Below are positions 8,946 through 19,660 of a DNA stretch of 64,000 nt, piece by piece. Numbering within the stretch: position 1 is the stretch's first letter; each line of letters begins with the position of its first letter. Both the position numbers and the translations under genes were made by a program. Below the pieces are notes generated by a model, which saw only the letters and a list, made by a program, of their open reading frames with translations, was not told the DNA's origin and made no database searches. Origin of the DNA: Theocolax elegans (taxonomy: Eukaryota; Arthropoda; Insecta; Hymenoptera; Cerocephalidae); the NCBI GenBank assembly GCA_026168455.1, contig CM047431.1, forward strand, positions 15,302,183 through 15,366,182. Direction: 5' to 3'.

Positions 8946-9229
8946 TAAATGATCGTTTAGGTGTTTTTTCACATTCCACAACGTGAGCGGAAGGTGTGAG
9001 GCATTCGGTTTCGGTGTTAAAGTCTACACAATGTGACCTTGCCACCCAAACAGAATTGTTCTCGAATACACCGCCCTTCTCAGAGGAGGTTTTCCTAAAT
9101 GGCATTTATCCCAACGGGTTTGGCCACAGGTTTTCCCTCTCTCCACGGGCATAACCCCGGGCGAATGCGAGAAGGTGGGGTAAAGAGGGGGTAAAATTGG
9201 AAATGGAATAAAGGTGTAAGGGATACGTA

Positions 9230-11030
9230 AAAACCTGTAAAAAGGTGTACGTGGAAACTACCAAAATTTTTAAATTATTGAAATTGAATGCTCCTAAATT
9301 AATAATTTTTGAAAAACTTTTCAAATGCAATTGTTATTTTATATTGCCACTGTTAAAATTTGATTTTTCTTTTGCCATTACTGTTTATAATAGAATTATC
9401 TTAAACCCATTGTATATATCATATGGATATTTGGAAAATGTATGTTATTATACTTGATTAATCTTTATTTTATCTTCAAACAATATTGCATCTGTATTTA
9501 AAGCATTACATTGAATTTTAGATCCGTTATTATTATTGAGTACACATTTAAAAATGTTATAAGTTTTATCCGCAATGAGTAAACTAATACACATTCTTAC
9601 AAGTTATATTCACAATTTTTTTGCGCACGGAAAAATACATATATTATCTATTCTTGAAAAAACATACTTTTGAAATATATATGAGCATATCTCCCTAACT
9701 TTTAATTTCTGGCGAAAAAACGTGGGATCAGGCAATTTTAGGAGCGCACCTTTGAAAGTTGGTATGAAAGGTTAGGAGTATTATTGGAATTGATTGGTAT
9801 AATATGCTTTCATGAGCGAGAAATGCTCCAAAAGTTAGGTGCGATATTTCATTTTTTTTATAATAAGATCAGAAAAAATAGGGATATGGTTATTAAGATT
9901 TTATTCATAAAGCATAGAATAATAAAAGTATAATAAAATATAATAAACATCCGTAACTGTCACAGAATAACAACTTATAGTCGATATAATTGAAAACTCC
10001 ACACAATATAATTCTAAATTTCCCTCCCCTCCCTTTTCTCATACGAAAATTTCATGCAAGCCCTATTATCAAGTTAAGTCTATCTGTTGATAAACATTGG
10101 TCGGTTCCGTAAATTCTAGTAAATGCGTACGATTTCAGCCAATAGTTTGTGGAAATGATACTAAATTTTATTGAAATTTCAATGAAGATGTATTCTACTT
10201 GTCACAGAAAATCCAATTTGTAATTTATTCATGTTTTAATTAATTTTAGTTAATTTTTTTTAAATCAGCACTTTTTAAAAAAATGGTTTACATTGCTGTA
10301 ACTTTTGGAGCGTTAATAAAAAAAACTCCGTAAATTTGATAGCTTGTTGGATTTAATATGTTCTTTAAGAGATTTTTACTATTTTGATGTGCTGTATACA
10401 GAAAAAATATGACAGTCTTCCGAAGTCACTTTGCTATGAATTTTTCGACGAGTTTCGCATGAATTCTTTTACTTAAATTTTATTTTCTACTTCATTTTTG
10501 TAAACACATACTTGCGCTATACCTCAAACTATTTCTTTATACATCTACTAAATGTAGAATTTGGTTATTTGCTGATTTCGAAAATGCTCTAGTCAATAGA
10601 AAGAAAAATATGATAATTTTAAAATTTAGTGAAATTCCAGTGACACAATTTCAAACCATTGAAACTTTTTAATGGAAGGGAGCACATCAAAATATGGAAG
10701 ACTTTTATGATGCACTATTAAAATAGAATACTTGTTTAAAGTTTTAACCATTTCCAAGGAATGCTCCAAATTTTACAGTAACCATAAGAAATTATTTTTT
10801 CCAAATGACACGATATTTTATCATTTTTCTTACATTTTTCAATTATTGAAGCATCGATTTGAGACAAAGGAGTTTGACAAAGTATCTATTGAGCTTTAAC
10901 CGTATAGATGGAGTATAGAACTATAAATTGAAACCGGTACAAAGAGGTTAAACACATTTTAAACCTGCTAAATCAGTGAGTTACACAAAAAAAAAAGTTA
11001 GGGAGATTTGCCCATATATATTACATAAAT
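9230..11030. other. AT-rich interval with possible short terminal inverted repeats
   Basis: No coding signal. ATATATATGAGCATATCTCC plus CTAACTTTTAA near 9676-9710 is answered in inverse by AAAGTTAGGGAGATTTGCCC and ATATATAT near 10993-11022. Termini of about 30 bp enclosing 1.35 kb would suit a non-autonomous DNA transposon. No flanking duplication was identified. Confidence 0.4.
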
Positions 11031-11044
11031 ATTACGCCGCGCGC

Positions 11045-11060
11045 GCACACACACACACTT
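11045..11060. repeat. (AC)n microsatellite
   Basis: Seven to eight AC units in GCGCGCACACACACACACTT. Confidence 0.8.
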
Positions 11061-11112
11061 ATTCGAGCGGGTCATTTGTGCCAGGCTACAAACACCCATT
11101 GCACAGGCAGGC

Positions 11113-12010
11113 GATCTGTCCGACAATCAGTTCGGTTTTCGGAAAGGGCGCTCAACTATTGACGCTATAAGTCGAGTTGTTGAGCTGGCCACCAATGCCA
11201 TCGGTGGTACTAGGAATTCTAGGCGCATGTGTACTATCATCGCACTGGATATCCGCAATGCTTTCAACTCGGCTTGGTGGGACAACATTATGTTGTCCTT
11301 GGAACAATTACAGGTGCCGCTCCACCTACGCAAAGTCATCTCGAGCTACCTCACAGAACGGATCCTCCTCTATGACACCGAGGATGGCACGCACTCCTAT
11401 AACATCACCAAAGGCGTGCCGCAGGGTTCGGTCTTCGGACCTCTTCTTTGGAACGTCATTTCGACGGACTGCTTAGGCAGCAGCTTCCACAGGGAGTATC
11501 AATGATGGCTTTTGCGGATGATGTGGCTTTAGTCGTCCTTGCAAGGAGCATCGATGAGGTAGAATATCTCAGAGATGTCTCTATCGTGGTAGTGGCTGCA
11601 TGGTTGAGCACCCATGGGCTGTGTCTGGCGGCCGAAAAGACCGAGGCGGTACGTATCTTCAGAACGAAGCAAAGGAGGTACGCCACCTTTACTGTAAATG
11701 GTAAACGTAGAAGGTCGGCGGACACGGTGAAATACGTAAGAGTCATCTTGGATGCGCGGCTAACATTCAAGGAACACCTACAGAGTGATGCCCTAAGAAG
11801 TAACCTAAGCTACGGTGCATCCTGTCGGCGAGCCTGCAGAATAGCCACACTAAGGGTGGCTCATGCTTATAGAACCGTGTCAGATATAGCCCTCTCGGTG
11901 ATCGCGGGAATTCCTCCCATCGATTTTTTTGTGATAGAGAGGGCTGATACGTGCAGAAAAGGTCAGCGTACCTTAGAAAACAGCAGCGAAGCAGCTTGCG
12001 GTAGTAGCAG
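11113..12010 (+). pseudogene. R1-clade LINE reverse transcriptase fragment
   Basis: The plus frame reads LSDNQFGFRKGRSTIDAI, then ALDIRNAFNSAWWDNIMLSL and KGVPQGSVFGPLLWNV. A frameshift near 11455 moves to the frame with AFADDVALVVLARS (catalytic ADD), GLCLAAEKTEAV and YVRVILDARLTFKEHL. The GVPQGSVxGPLLWN and FADD..LV motifs, plus the RVAHAYRTVSD...IAGIPPID block at the end, are typical of the R1 clade. About 60-80 residues seem deleted between KEHL (near 11780) and RVAHAYRTVS (near 11857). Both ends are truncated; no endonuclease is present. It ends at a CA microsatellite. Confidence 0.9.
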
Positions 12011-12012
12011 TC

Positions 12013-12036
12013 GGTCACACACACACACACACACAC
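12013..12036. repeat. (CA)n microsatellite
   Basis: Eleven CA units directly after the R1-clade fragment. Confidence 0.85.
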
Positions 12037-12138
12037 CAACATATGTTATATGGTCTCTGGAACCATATATATATGTCCATATATGCGGAATGAAAAATGT
12101 TGATAACAGCGGCATATATTAGAACCCTGAAATCTTAG

Positions 12139-12419
12139 ACAGGACGGCGGCGAACTATTTATATATAATATTTATATATATATAAATATATATATATATA
12201 TTTATGTACATCTAGAGTTGTGCTGACTACTTTAGTACTGTAACCCGACTTATGCAGACTTTGATGGACTTATGCGGACGTCCGCATAATTCTACTCGAA
12301 AAAAATTATTCTATCACTACTTATGCGGACACAAAAAAAATTTTTTACATGAAAAATAGGGTTATAGGGTATTGGGTTATAGGTAAAAATTTTGAGTCTG
12401 CATAAGTACACATACATAC

Positions 12420-12467
<48 letters not shown>

Positions 12468-12470
12468 TTA
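12139..12470. repeat. AT-rich simple repeats and CTTATGCGGAC repeats
   Basis: TATATAAATATA tracts at 12160-12205 and a long (TA)n at 12421-12461. Between them, CTTATGCRGAC or its variants recur four or five times (12250-12330, 12400). Confidence 0.7.
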
Positions 12471-12730
12471 TATATATTGTAACGGTAAGTTATTGTTTAC
12501 CTTACTGTTTGACGAATTCGAGCAACACGATTGAACAGTTCCGTAATGTTGGCATCGACTCGGGCCGGCGAGATTCGGCTTACCGTGCGTTTCGCGTGTG
12601 TATTTTGACTGCAGGTCGATCCTGCATTTGGAGTGAGTGGTGCAACACCGTGAATCGATCTACAGCCACACAATCTCGGTGCCCGGGAGAACGGACAATC
12701 CGTCCGACAACGACAGCAAGCGAGCGAGCG
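12471..12730. other. Interval without recognised gene
   Basis: Moderately GC-rich, with overlapping short frames on both strands and no recognisable protein. It ends in GCGAGCGAGCGAG, abutting the LINE-A tail. Confidence 0.5.
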
Positions 12731-13281
12731 AGATAGATAGATAGATAATTTATTGGGTTTCTTTGGGGTAGAGACCCCGTAAACACAAAAGTGTACAGTG
12801 CGTTGAATAACAATATTAATAATTAAATAAAATAACAAACAAAATTAACAATATGAAAGTAATAATGACAAATAAAAAGTATATAAATAACAAAAAAAAA
12901 CGCAGTGATATAATCGTGATAAATTAAAACGCAAAAAGCAGCAGTATACAAAATGATCGAAAATTAAAATATAACAATTGATAACTTGAGAGCTAAGAAT
13001 AACAATTAGTAACGCATAGAAAGTAAGCATATAAAATAAGGTGAAAAAAAAATAAAAGATAACTACTGCGACGGTTTATTGCGTGTTGGAAGGTAAGCCT
13101 ATCTCGCTAACTTCGCTTAAATCGCTTAAATCACTTAAATCGCTTGTAAGGGGACAGACTAAATTTTCGTTTATCACTCTTTCCTCTCATACAATGGAGT
13201 CGAGACGAAGGAGGTGTTCGAATATAAATGATTTGAAAGTGTTAAGATGAGCTGGATCAAATGATATGAAGGGGAATGAGT
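12731..13281 (-). repeat. LINE-A copy 4: 3' UTR with tetranucleotide tail
   Basis: On the plus strand this begins with (GATA)4; on the element's sense strand the 3' end is a run of ATCT. Between the tail and the stop codon at 13282 lies AT-rich non-coding sequence that is also found, degraded, at 42600-42880. A short tandem tail rather than poly(A) fits CR1-type elements. Confidence 0.7.
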
Positions 13282-15012
13282 TTAACTGTTTAGTGGCAGT
13301 GATGACAAATGATTTGTGGAGTGATTCAGTACGAGCTGGTAAATAGGTTTAGAAGCATGACGGGATGAAAAACGTTGATCAGTAGAGCTATTGATTCTGA
13401 TGAAATGATCTGAAAGGTAATGTGGTGAGTTGTGTGCCAGAATGCTGTATGAAAGAGAGCTGATGAAAAATAGCCGTCTCGACTCCACAAATAACCAGCC
13501 CAGCTTCAATCTATAGGGCGTCACGTGATCGTACCTACGTAAATTTCCCCAAACAAATCTGGCGCAAGCATTAAGTAGTCTCTGGAGCTTTAAATTTCTG
13601 GTCTGGTCCAAGTCATTGTAGACTGCACAGGCGTAGTCAAAGTGAGACAAATCTAAAGCTTCGACAAGGTGTTTACGGGTATTCCTTGAGAATGCCCGTC
13701 TGTAGAAACGTAACGAACGTAAAATCCCATGCACCCTCTGTGAGATAGATAATACGTGCTTGGACCAGTCCAGAGTTGGCAGCAGCCAAACGCCCAATGA
13801 TTTCACCTGGTTTTCATAGTGGAGGTAATTGTTCGACAGCTTAACTCGCGAGGCGGTGGTTAGGTCTATACGCGAGATGTATGCCTTACTGCCCAGGATC
13901 ATTACTTTAGTTTTATTTACATTCAAGTTTAGGCCGTTCAAGGTAGCCCAAGATGCAACCGCGTTGGCATCACTCGTGATACGTTCGACACCTAGTTCGA
14001 AATCCCCCGGGGGAAAAGAGTAATAAACATGAGCATCATCGGCATATATCATGTAATTACTAAATTCGAGTACTTCGGGAAGGTCGTTAATGAAGACCGA
14101 AAAAAGCAAAGGACCCAAAACGCTGCCCTGCGGTACGCTCGAATTTACCCCAAGCCAGTCAGAGCAGACGCCCAACTCATCCGCAACTGCTTGCGAACGA
14201 CCAACTAAGTAGTGGAAAAACCACCTCAATACCGTATTCGAACAACCTATATCGCGCAATTTAAGCAGCAGAGGGCCGTGTGGTACCGAGTCGAACGCCT
14301 TGGAGAAGTCAAACAGGACTAATATTGTGATCATGCGCGAATCAGTGGCCCTTCTGATATCATCGAGAACGCCTAAGAGTGCAGTTTGCGTACTATGGCC
14401 TCTGCGAAATCCTGCTTGTCTGTCAATCAGTTTATGATTTGTTTTCAAGTAATAAGACAACTGTGAATGTACCAGCCGCTCAAGCAATTTTGAGACCTCG
14501 CAAAGTTTAGCAATGGGTCTGGTGTCCGAGAGTGATTCGATCCTATTTGAATTCGCCAATGGAAAGAGTATAGATTTCTTGCAACAGTCGGGAAAAAAGC
14601 CGAGCGACAACATGTCGTTGAACATAACTGTAAGCCGTGGGGTCACAGATAGCCAGTCCGTCCCCACTGCCCTCGATTTCGCTTTAGAGAGGGCACGCTG
14701 AACTCCTAGGGAACTAATTGAATCAAATTCAAATTTGGACGGACTAGATAGGTCAGGGACGGAGGAATAAATTGAGTTTAAGAATAAAGGTGAGAGTGGA
14801 GGAACCTGATTCGAAATAGATACATAGTAGTTATTTAGTTGCTGGGTGGTGAAAGTATCCAATGAAGACAAGTTAGTCTTAGAGCATAATCCCAGGTTTT
14901 TCAATTCCCTCCATTTAGCTTTCGGGTTTGCAGCAATTTTTAGCTTGTTTGTGAGATAGTTGTATTTATTGCTATCGAGAAGATTTGAGATTCTGTTTCT
15001 TAATAGTTTGAA
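13282..15012 (-). pseudogene. LINE-A copy 4: reverse transcriptase domain (nearly intact)
   Basis: A 540-codon open stretch (13282-14904) covers the whole RT and C-terminus: ALSKAKSRAVGTDWLS, RPIAKLCEVSKLLERLVHSQ, QAGFRRGHSTQTALLGVL, LVLFDFSKAFDSVPHGPLLL, VPQGSVLGPLLFSVFINDLP, MIYADDAHVYYSF (catalytic YADD) and LNLNVNKTKVMILGS, ending in a FDYACAVYNDLDQTRNLKLQ block. Upstream, the frame is joined to the endonuclease by a linker with one nonsense codon, TAA just upstream of the linker's RNRISNLL segment (about 15013-15016 on the plus strand). The motif set suits the CR1/Jockey superfamily; a precise clade needs a tree. This is the reference copy for the other LINE-A fragments. Confidence 0.92.
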
Positions 15013-16160
15013 TTACTCGTAGTTTTCCATGCGGTTTGAGGATTTGAAGGTTTTGAAAGCAATATTCCTAGACTTAATAAGTCCTCTAACCTGTGCTGTC
15101 ACCCATGGTTTGGATTTGTTGCCAATCATTACCAGTTTAGCCGACGCAAAGGAATCGAAAGCGGAGAGAGCAGATACCATGAGGTGAAATATGGACACTA
15201 GGAGATGAGAGGATGAAATGTCATGAAAATAATTATGATTATGAAGCAGCGAGTTGTGTTCGTGAGAAGAGAGTATAGCGATTTGCGATACCTGGCTAAT
15301 TGAATGAAAGTTATGAGTTGTGAGTAATAAATGGTGAGTAGTGATAAATGAGTTAGGTGACTGGATGTAGGATATATGGTTGTTGGGAGGACAAGACAAC
15401 AAGTTAGACGAATTTAAATTCAAATTCAAGTACGAGTTCGAAATCTGGTCAGGCGACTCTATAGGACTTGCAATATGAGGACTAGATGAAAATTGAGATG
15501 AGTGAGGTGAGTTAGAATTGTAAATAGAGTTGAAAGTAATAGCGAGTTCTTGGAGGTTAATCCCCTCCAAATCACGTGACCAGTACCTCTTCATTTTAGG
15601 CGGATCTCTATTATTCAGTAACTGAATTGCTATGTAATCGTGACCCGCAGCAAAAGGAGTCATTGATTTAAAATAATTAAAATCAGGCAAAGGATTACTA
15701 ATTAGGAAGAGATCAAGCCATGTGTGTGAATAACCTATGGACGTGACAGCATGATGAGTTGGATCGGAATAAATGAGTGATAGATTGAGAGCTGCTATAT
15801 TGGCTATCATCATGTCTGCCGCGGCACTTGAGGACTTCATATCAATATTGAAGTCGCTGGTGATAACAGCGAGACCATGGGAAGGAAAGATATCAGATAA
15901 TAATTCGAAAAAAATAGTAGGGGGAGATGCTGCTGGCCATCTGTAAACTACGCTCAAAATCAGTGAAGTCAATTGGCCGACAATATGTAATACAAAAAAC
16001 TCAGGAGAGTTTGAGAACAGCTTATCAGAACGAGTCAGCATATTAACTTTATATTCATCTCTGACATATGCAGCAACACCCCCTCCTTCCTTACCCACTC
16101 GATCAAGTCTGTAAAGGGAGTACCCTGGCAATTTTACTATATCAGAGGAGTCAGATTCTG
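15013..16160 (-). pseudogene. LINE-A copy 4: endonuclease domain, interrupted by a MITE
   Basis: Minus strand, from the right: YSLYRLDRVGKEGGGVAAYV, then RDEYKVNML, the SDFNIDMKSSSAAADMM box (GDFN motif with G replaced by S), SHTWLDLFLI and FAAGHDYIAIQLL, followed by a low-complexity Ser/Asn/His-rich linker (15200-15500) rich in HNSL and SSPH runs. The start of the domain (ALTETF) lies on the other side of the MITE 16165-16487, near 16492-16560. The G-to-S change in the catalytic box and the insertion make it non-functional. Confidence 0.88.
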
Positions 16161-16164
16161 TTAA
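16161..16164. repeat. TTAA target duplication (left)
   Basis: TTAA on both sides of the 323-bp element (16161-16164 and 16488-16491), the hallmark of piggyBac-type integration. Confidence 0.8.
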
Positions 16165-16487
16165 CCCCTTAACTGGCAAAACTTTTCTGATTTTTCCTGC
16201 CAAAACTGGCAGCCGCAACTCATATTTCTAGATGTACGTGAATATGTTTTCTAGGGATTTTCAAACCCGCTGAATCCATTCCCATAGTTATTTTTAACCA
16301 ACAACCCACCCAAAAGGTTCAAAATAGGGGTTGAAGGGGGTAAATTTTGATTGTTTTTTTTTTCCTTGAATTTTAAGATTTTTACGGCCAGTTATTTTAA
16401 GTTATTCAAATATGTACATATATGATCCATTGCCAGTTTAGGCACGACTTTCTTTTGTACATATATGATCCATTGCCAGTTAAGGGG
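16165..16487. mobile_element. piggyBac-type MITE, TIR CCCCTTAACTGGCA
   Basis: 323 bp, non-coding, with inverted ends CCCCTTAACTGGCAA and TTGCCAGTTAAGGGG, inserted at TTAA inside the LINE-A endonuclease. A direct repeat of TACATATATGATCCATTGCC occurs subterminally near 16415 and 16459, possibly a transposase-binding repeat. It is a different subfamily from the CCTTTAGACTGCCGGC elements at 54668 and 58123 but has the same target. Confidence 0.88.
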
Positions 16488-16491
16488 TTAA

Positions 16492-16639
16492 AAAGGTCTC
16501 AGTGAGAGCAATCACATCATAGGCTTGTGGATAAATTAAGGCTTCTATTGATGAAAAGTGTGTCTTGAGCCTGTTAATATTAAGATGAATGACAGAGAAG
16601 GAATGAATGTGTATGTGTGAATGAGATAGAGACGTCTGA
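16492..16639 (-). pseudogene. LINE-A copy 4: start of endonuclease
   Basis: The minus strand gives NRLKTHFSSIEALIYPQAYD followed by VIALTETF, the N-terminal strand and the catalytic Glu motif (TET) of the endonuclease. The sequence continues across the MITE into the domain at 16160. Confidence 0.75.
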
Positions 16640-16865
16640 CCAGCTGCCCCTCATAAGAAAGGAAGTACAGAGTTTGACGGTAGAGTAAGAAGGTCAGCCT
16701 CGGAGTTAACACGGATCAATGCCCTTTTTTTCTCTTTACGCATATAAACAACATATTTTTTAATTACCGGGCGCAAATAGACTAACTCCTTTGCTTTACG
16801 CAGGGATTTCGTCTACAGGTTATGTATCGACTTCGACCACAGTGGCCTAATAAATAAGGAAGACT
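16640..16865 (-). pseudogene. LINE-A copy 4: ORF1 C-terminus (FP_C-like)
   Basis: Minus strand: SLRKAKELVYLRPVIKKYVV, then YMRKEKKRALIRV, then NSEADLLTLPS. It parallels the ORF1 tail at 5082-5297 and occupies the same place relative to the endonuclease. One stop interrupts the upstream part. Confidence 0.5.
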
Positions 16866-17026
16866 CCCCTCCCGTTCCGAAAACATTTGAAATTGTCGCA
16901 CCCCTTAGAAGGTGGTGAGAGAGAGAAAGAGAGAGAAGGAGGAAGCGACCGGCCAGCTGATCGTTATACGATTACAGCATCGAACTCAAGGAAGTAAGTG
17001 GTACCACTTCACGTGATCGCGTTTCA
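16866..17026. other. Interval without recognised gene
   Basis: Includes a GAGA-rich stretch at 16916-16940. Probably remaining LINE-A 5' sequence, not provable here. Confidence 0.4.
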
Positions 17027-17035
17027 TTTAATAAA
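17027..17035. repeat. Possible target duplication TTTAATAAA (left)
   Basis: TTTAATAAA immediately precedes a CAATAAA start identical to that of copy 1 at 245, and recurs at 27939-27947 after the right end. It is AT-rich, so chance cannot be excluded. Confidence 0.5.
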
Positions 17036-17173
17036 CAATAAATAGTTTATTAAAACAAAATAAATTTAACGTTCGGTGATAATTTATAATATAATTATCG
17101 GTCCTCCCAAACTACATGCTATATTTTTGGAATAAAGCAGACCCATTATACCCTTTGTCCACTATGGTTGGTG
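17036..17173. mobile_element. Hammerhead-bearing palindromic element, copy 3, left end
   Basis: Starts CAATAAA like copy 1, shares CGTTCGGTGATAA and ATTATCGGTC with it, and runs to CCACTATGGTTGGTG, where an R1-clade LINE has inserted. The left arm resumes at 22021. Confidence 0.8.
17164..17173. repeat. Target duplication of the R1-clade LINE (left)
   Basis: ATGGTTGGTG here and at 22021-22030 bracket the LINE; the arms of copy 1 contain this site only once. Confidence 0.9.
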
Positions 17174-17724
17174 ACTGGTTTCCCTCTGGAAAACCAACTG
17201 CGTGCGTCCACGCCGCCAGAGGAGGAAACGCCGATGGCTGACATTGTTAACTTCAGCGCCTCGGTAGGCTAAACAGCTGCAATGGGCATCGGTCGGTTGG
17301 AGAGGTGGCCGGCTGGTGTTAAGACGCAAACTCAGGGTAAACGTATCTGCGACACGAGAAGGCAGTGCGCCAAGCAAGGGAGGCAGTGAAAACCTATAGC
17401 TCGACGGGAAGTACTATGAATACCTGGATGTAAAGAGGGTACATCATATAAACCGGGAGGTCGACGTTCGGATCGCCGATCGTGCACGCCCGGACCGCAC
17501 GATAGTACCAGGGTCCGGGCTTTCTTCGCTAGTTAGTCGGACTGCCCTGTAGTATTGTGTGTAAAAATTAAACTTGCTGAGGGAAGCGGCACACGGAGGT
17601 TTAAATTGTATTTGACGAGGCCACGATACGTTCAAGGCTCACGGTCAAACCTGTCAAACAACAACTGCTAATAGGTGATCACCGAATAACTTGCTAGAGT
17701 TTATAGCGTCGTGTAATCAAGAGG

Positions 17725-19094
17725 ATGCACAAAGAACACACTAAAAATCTAAAAAAAGAAATGGCAACCCATAAAAATAAACTAATGGTGCACAGACATG
17801 AAATAGAAGGGGAACCCAACCCCAAAGCAACAACTACAGGAGTTGGTTTACCTAAGCGGAAACCAAAAAAAAAAGAAGTAGAAAAGGACAGCAAAGGAAA
17901 CAAGCGCGGCCTGTCGTCTTCCTCGGACGAGGAGCCGAAAGAGCCAAAAAGGGCAAAGCCCGGAATGGCAAAGAAAACAAGATCAAAATCTGAGTCTGAG
18001 TCTTCAAGCTCGTCGGAGTCGGAAGGCACGGAGATTGAACGTTGCAAACAGAGTCGGAAAACATAGGTCAAAAGTCTTATTGAGGTACCAATGTACATGT
18101 TGGACCAAATAAAGATAGTTAAGAGATACCTAACAAAGAAGGACAGTGAAAAGGCACACGAGGCCTTAGATAATATGCACAGCCTGGTATCGACACTGCT
18201 GGCGAAAGCAGCATTCCTAGAAGGACAAGAAAAGTCCTATCAGAACAAAAGCAAAAAGCAACGAGCACGGGTAACTCTTCGTACGCAGACGTTACCAAGA
18301 GACTGGTTGCGCCAAGAGAGACTACCAGAGCTGTTGCAATAAAGAATCCGGTAATGCACCAACTCATAATAAAGCCGAAAAAAGCCGACAAATTCAGAAA
18401 CGAAGAGGAAATAAAATCTATGTTTCAAGCAGAATTCCGACCGAGAGCAGAGAAGGCTCAGATTAGAAGCCTCAGAACCATAAATAAAGGTTTAATTATA
18501 GAGACGGAAAATGAAGAATCTCTGCAAAAGATTCTAAATAAACCGTCTCTAAAAGAAACCTTCGAAATGCATAAACCAACAAAGCAAAAGCCGAGCATGA
18601 TCATATATGATCTCCCCAAAAGCATAACCGAGAAAGAGATAAAAGAACTAATAGTAGAGCAAAACGTTTGCTCGGCTGACGAGGCGGAAAAAGAACTAAC
18701 GCCGAAGTTTTAAACAGGGAAGCGGGACACGAGCAGGACCAACTGGGTTATTGAGGTAACCCCAAAAATTAGAAGTAGGTTGTTGCAAAGAAGGAGGATC
18801 TTTGTAGACTACCAATCTTGCAAGATACAGGACTTTGTACTAGTCTCCAGGTGCTTTAAGTGCCAGGGATTTGGTCACATTAGTAAAGTGTGTAACAACG
18901 AGGTACATTGTTCGCATTGCGCCGAAAACGGTCACTCTTTTGACAAATGTCCGAAGAAACAGGAGAACAAAAAGTGCATAAACTGCGTCAAAGCCAAAAA
19001 GAAGTCGGACCATAATGTTCTCGACACTAAATGTCCGTGCTACACAAAAACACTAGAACGCCTAGTCAATAACACAGTTTACGGGGAGCAATAA
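17725..19094 (+). pseudogene. R1-clade ORF1 (Gag-like, CCHC zinc knuckles)
   Basis: Four open segments in order. 17725-18066 is a highly charged, Ser/Lys/Glu-rich N-terminus (SESESSSSSESEGTEIERCK). 18091-18342 is a helical segment (LDQIKIVKRYLTKKDSEKAH). 18354-18713 contains the RRM-like part (PSMIIYDLPKSITEKEIKEL). 18780-19094 holds the cysteine clusters CFKCQGFGHISKVC, CSHCAENGHSFDKC and a third, degenerate C..C block (KCINCVKAKKKSDH). Two nonsense codons (18064-18066, 18711-18713) and one frameshift (18066-18354) separate them. The product would bind element RNA. The three knuckles in a row are typical of the R1 and related clades. Confidence 0.88.
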
Positions 19095-19660
19095 ACCCTG
19101 TATTCTGATAACACAACTTAATGCCAGACGAGCATAGCGGGTGGTACCCGAAATAAAGCAAAAAGCGTTCGAAAAGGGAGTTCACGTTATTATGCTACAA
19201 GAACCATACACAAAGAATAATAGAGTGACGGGATAAGGTATGGGGTGTAAGAATAGTCTCCTCCAAAGAAAATCCGTGGGCAGCCATAGCAATAACAGAC
19301 CCGAATGTGATAGCGATGCAAATAACTAACTTATGTTCATCGCACTTCGCAATAGCAGAAATATCAGTACCATATAAAGTATACCTAATTAGTGGATATT
19401 TCCAACTAAAAGATGATATTGAGATACATCTAAGATCGCTCCAAGCGATAGTAACGGCTATACAAGGAAAGAGCTTTGTAATTGGTATTGATTCGAACGC
19501 AAGATCGCCACTGTGGGACCCTATGGAAACGGATGCAAAAGGAGAGAAACTAGAAGAATTTATACTCCAGAATAATCTCAGAGTAATAAACGATCCTAAT
19601 AGCATTGCAACAGTCGCAAATTAAGTTGGAGAAGGCTACGTTGATGTAACTCTAACCTCA
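19095..19660 (+). pseudogene. R1-clade ORF2: endonuclease domain
   Basis: Begins near 19180 with VHVIMLQEPYTKNNRVTG (catalytic QEP). It then shifts frame and continues as YFQLKDDIEIHLRSLQAIV, followed by FVIGIDSNARSPLWDP (the D and N of the active site). A TAA at 19622-19624 precedes a YVDVTLTSPDM block, and SSDHRAITFEL (the SDH motif) lies at about 19710-19740 in the same frame. This is the target-nicking endonuclease of the element. At least one frameshift and two stops. Confidence 0.88.

Noticed and set aside
13829..14701. Plus-strand frames inside LINE-A
   Set aside because: Antisense to the well-supported RT domain on the minus strand.
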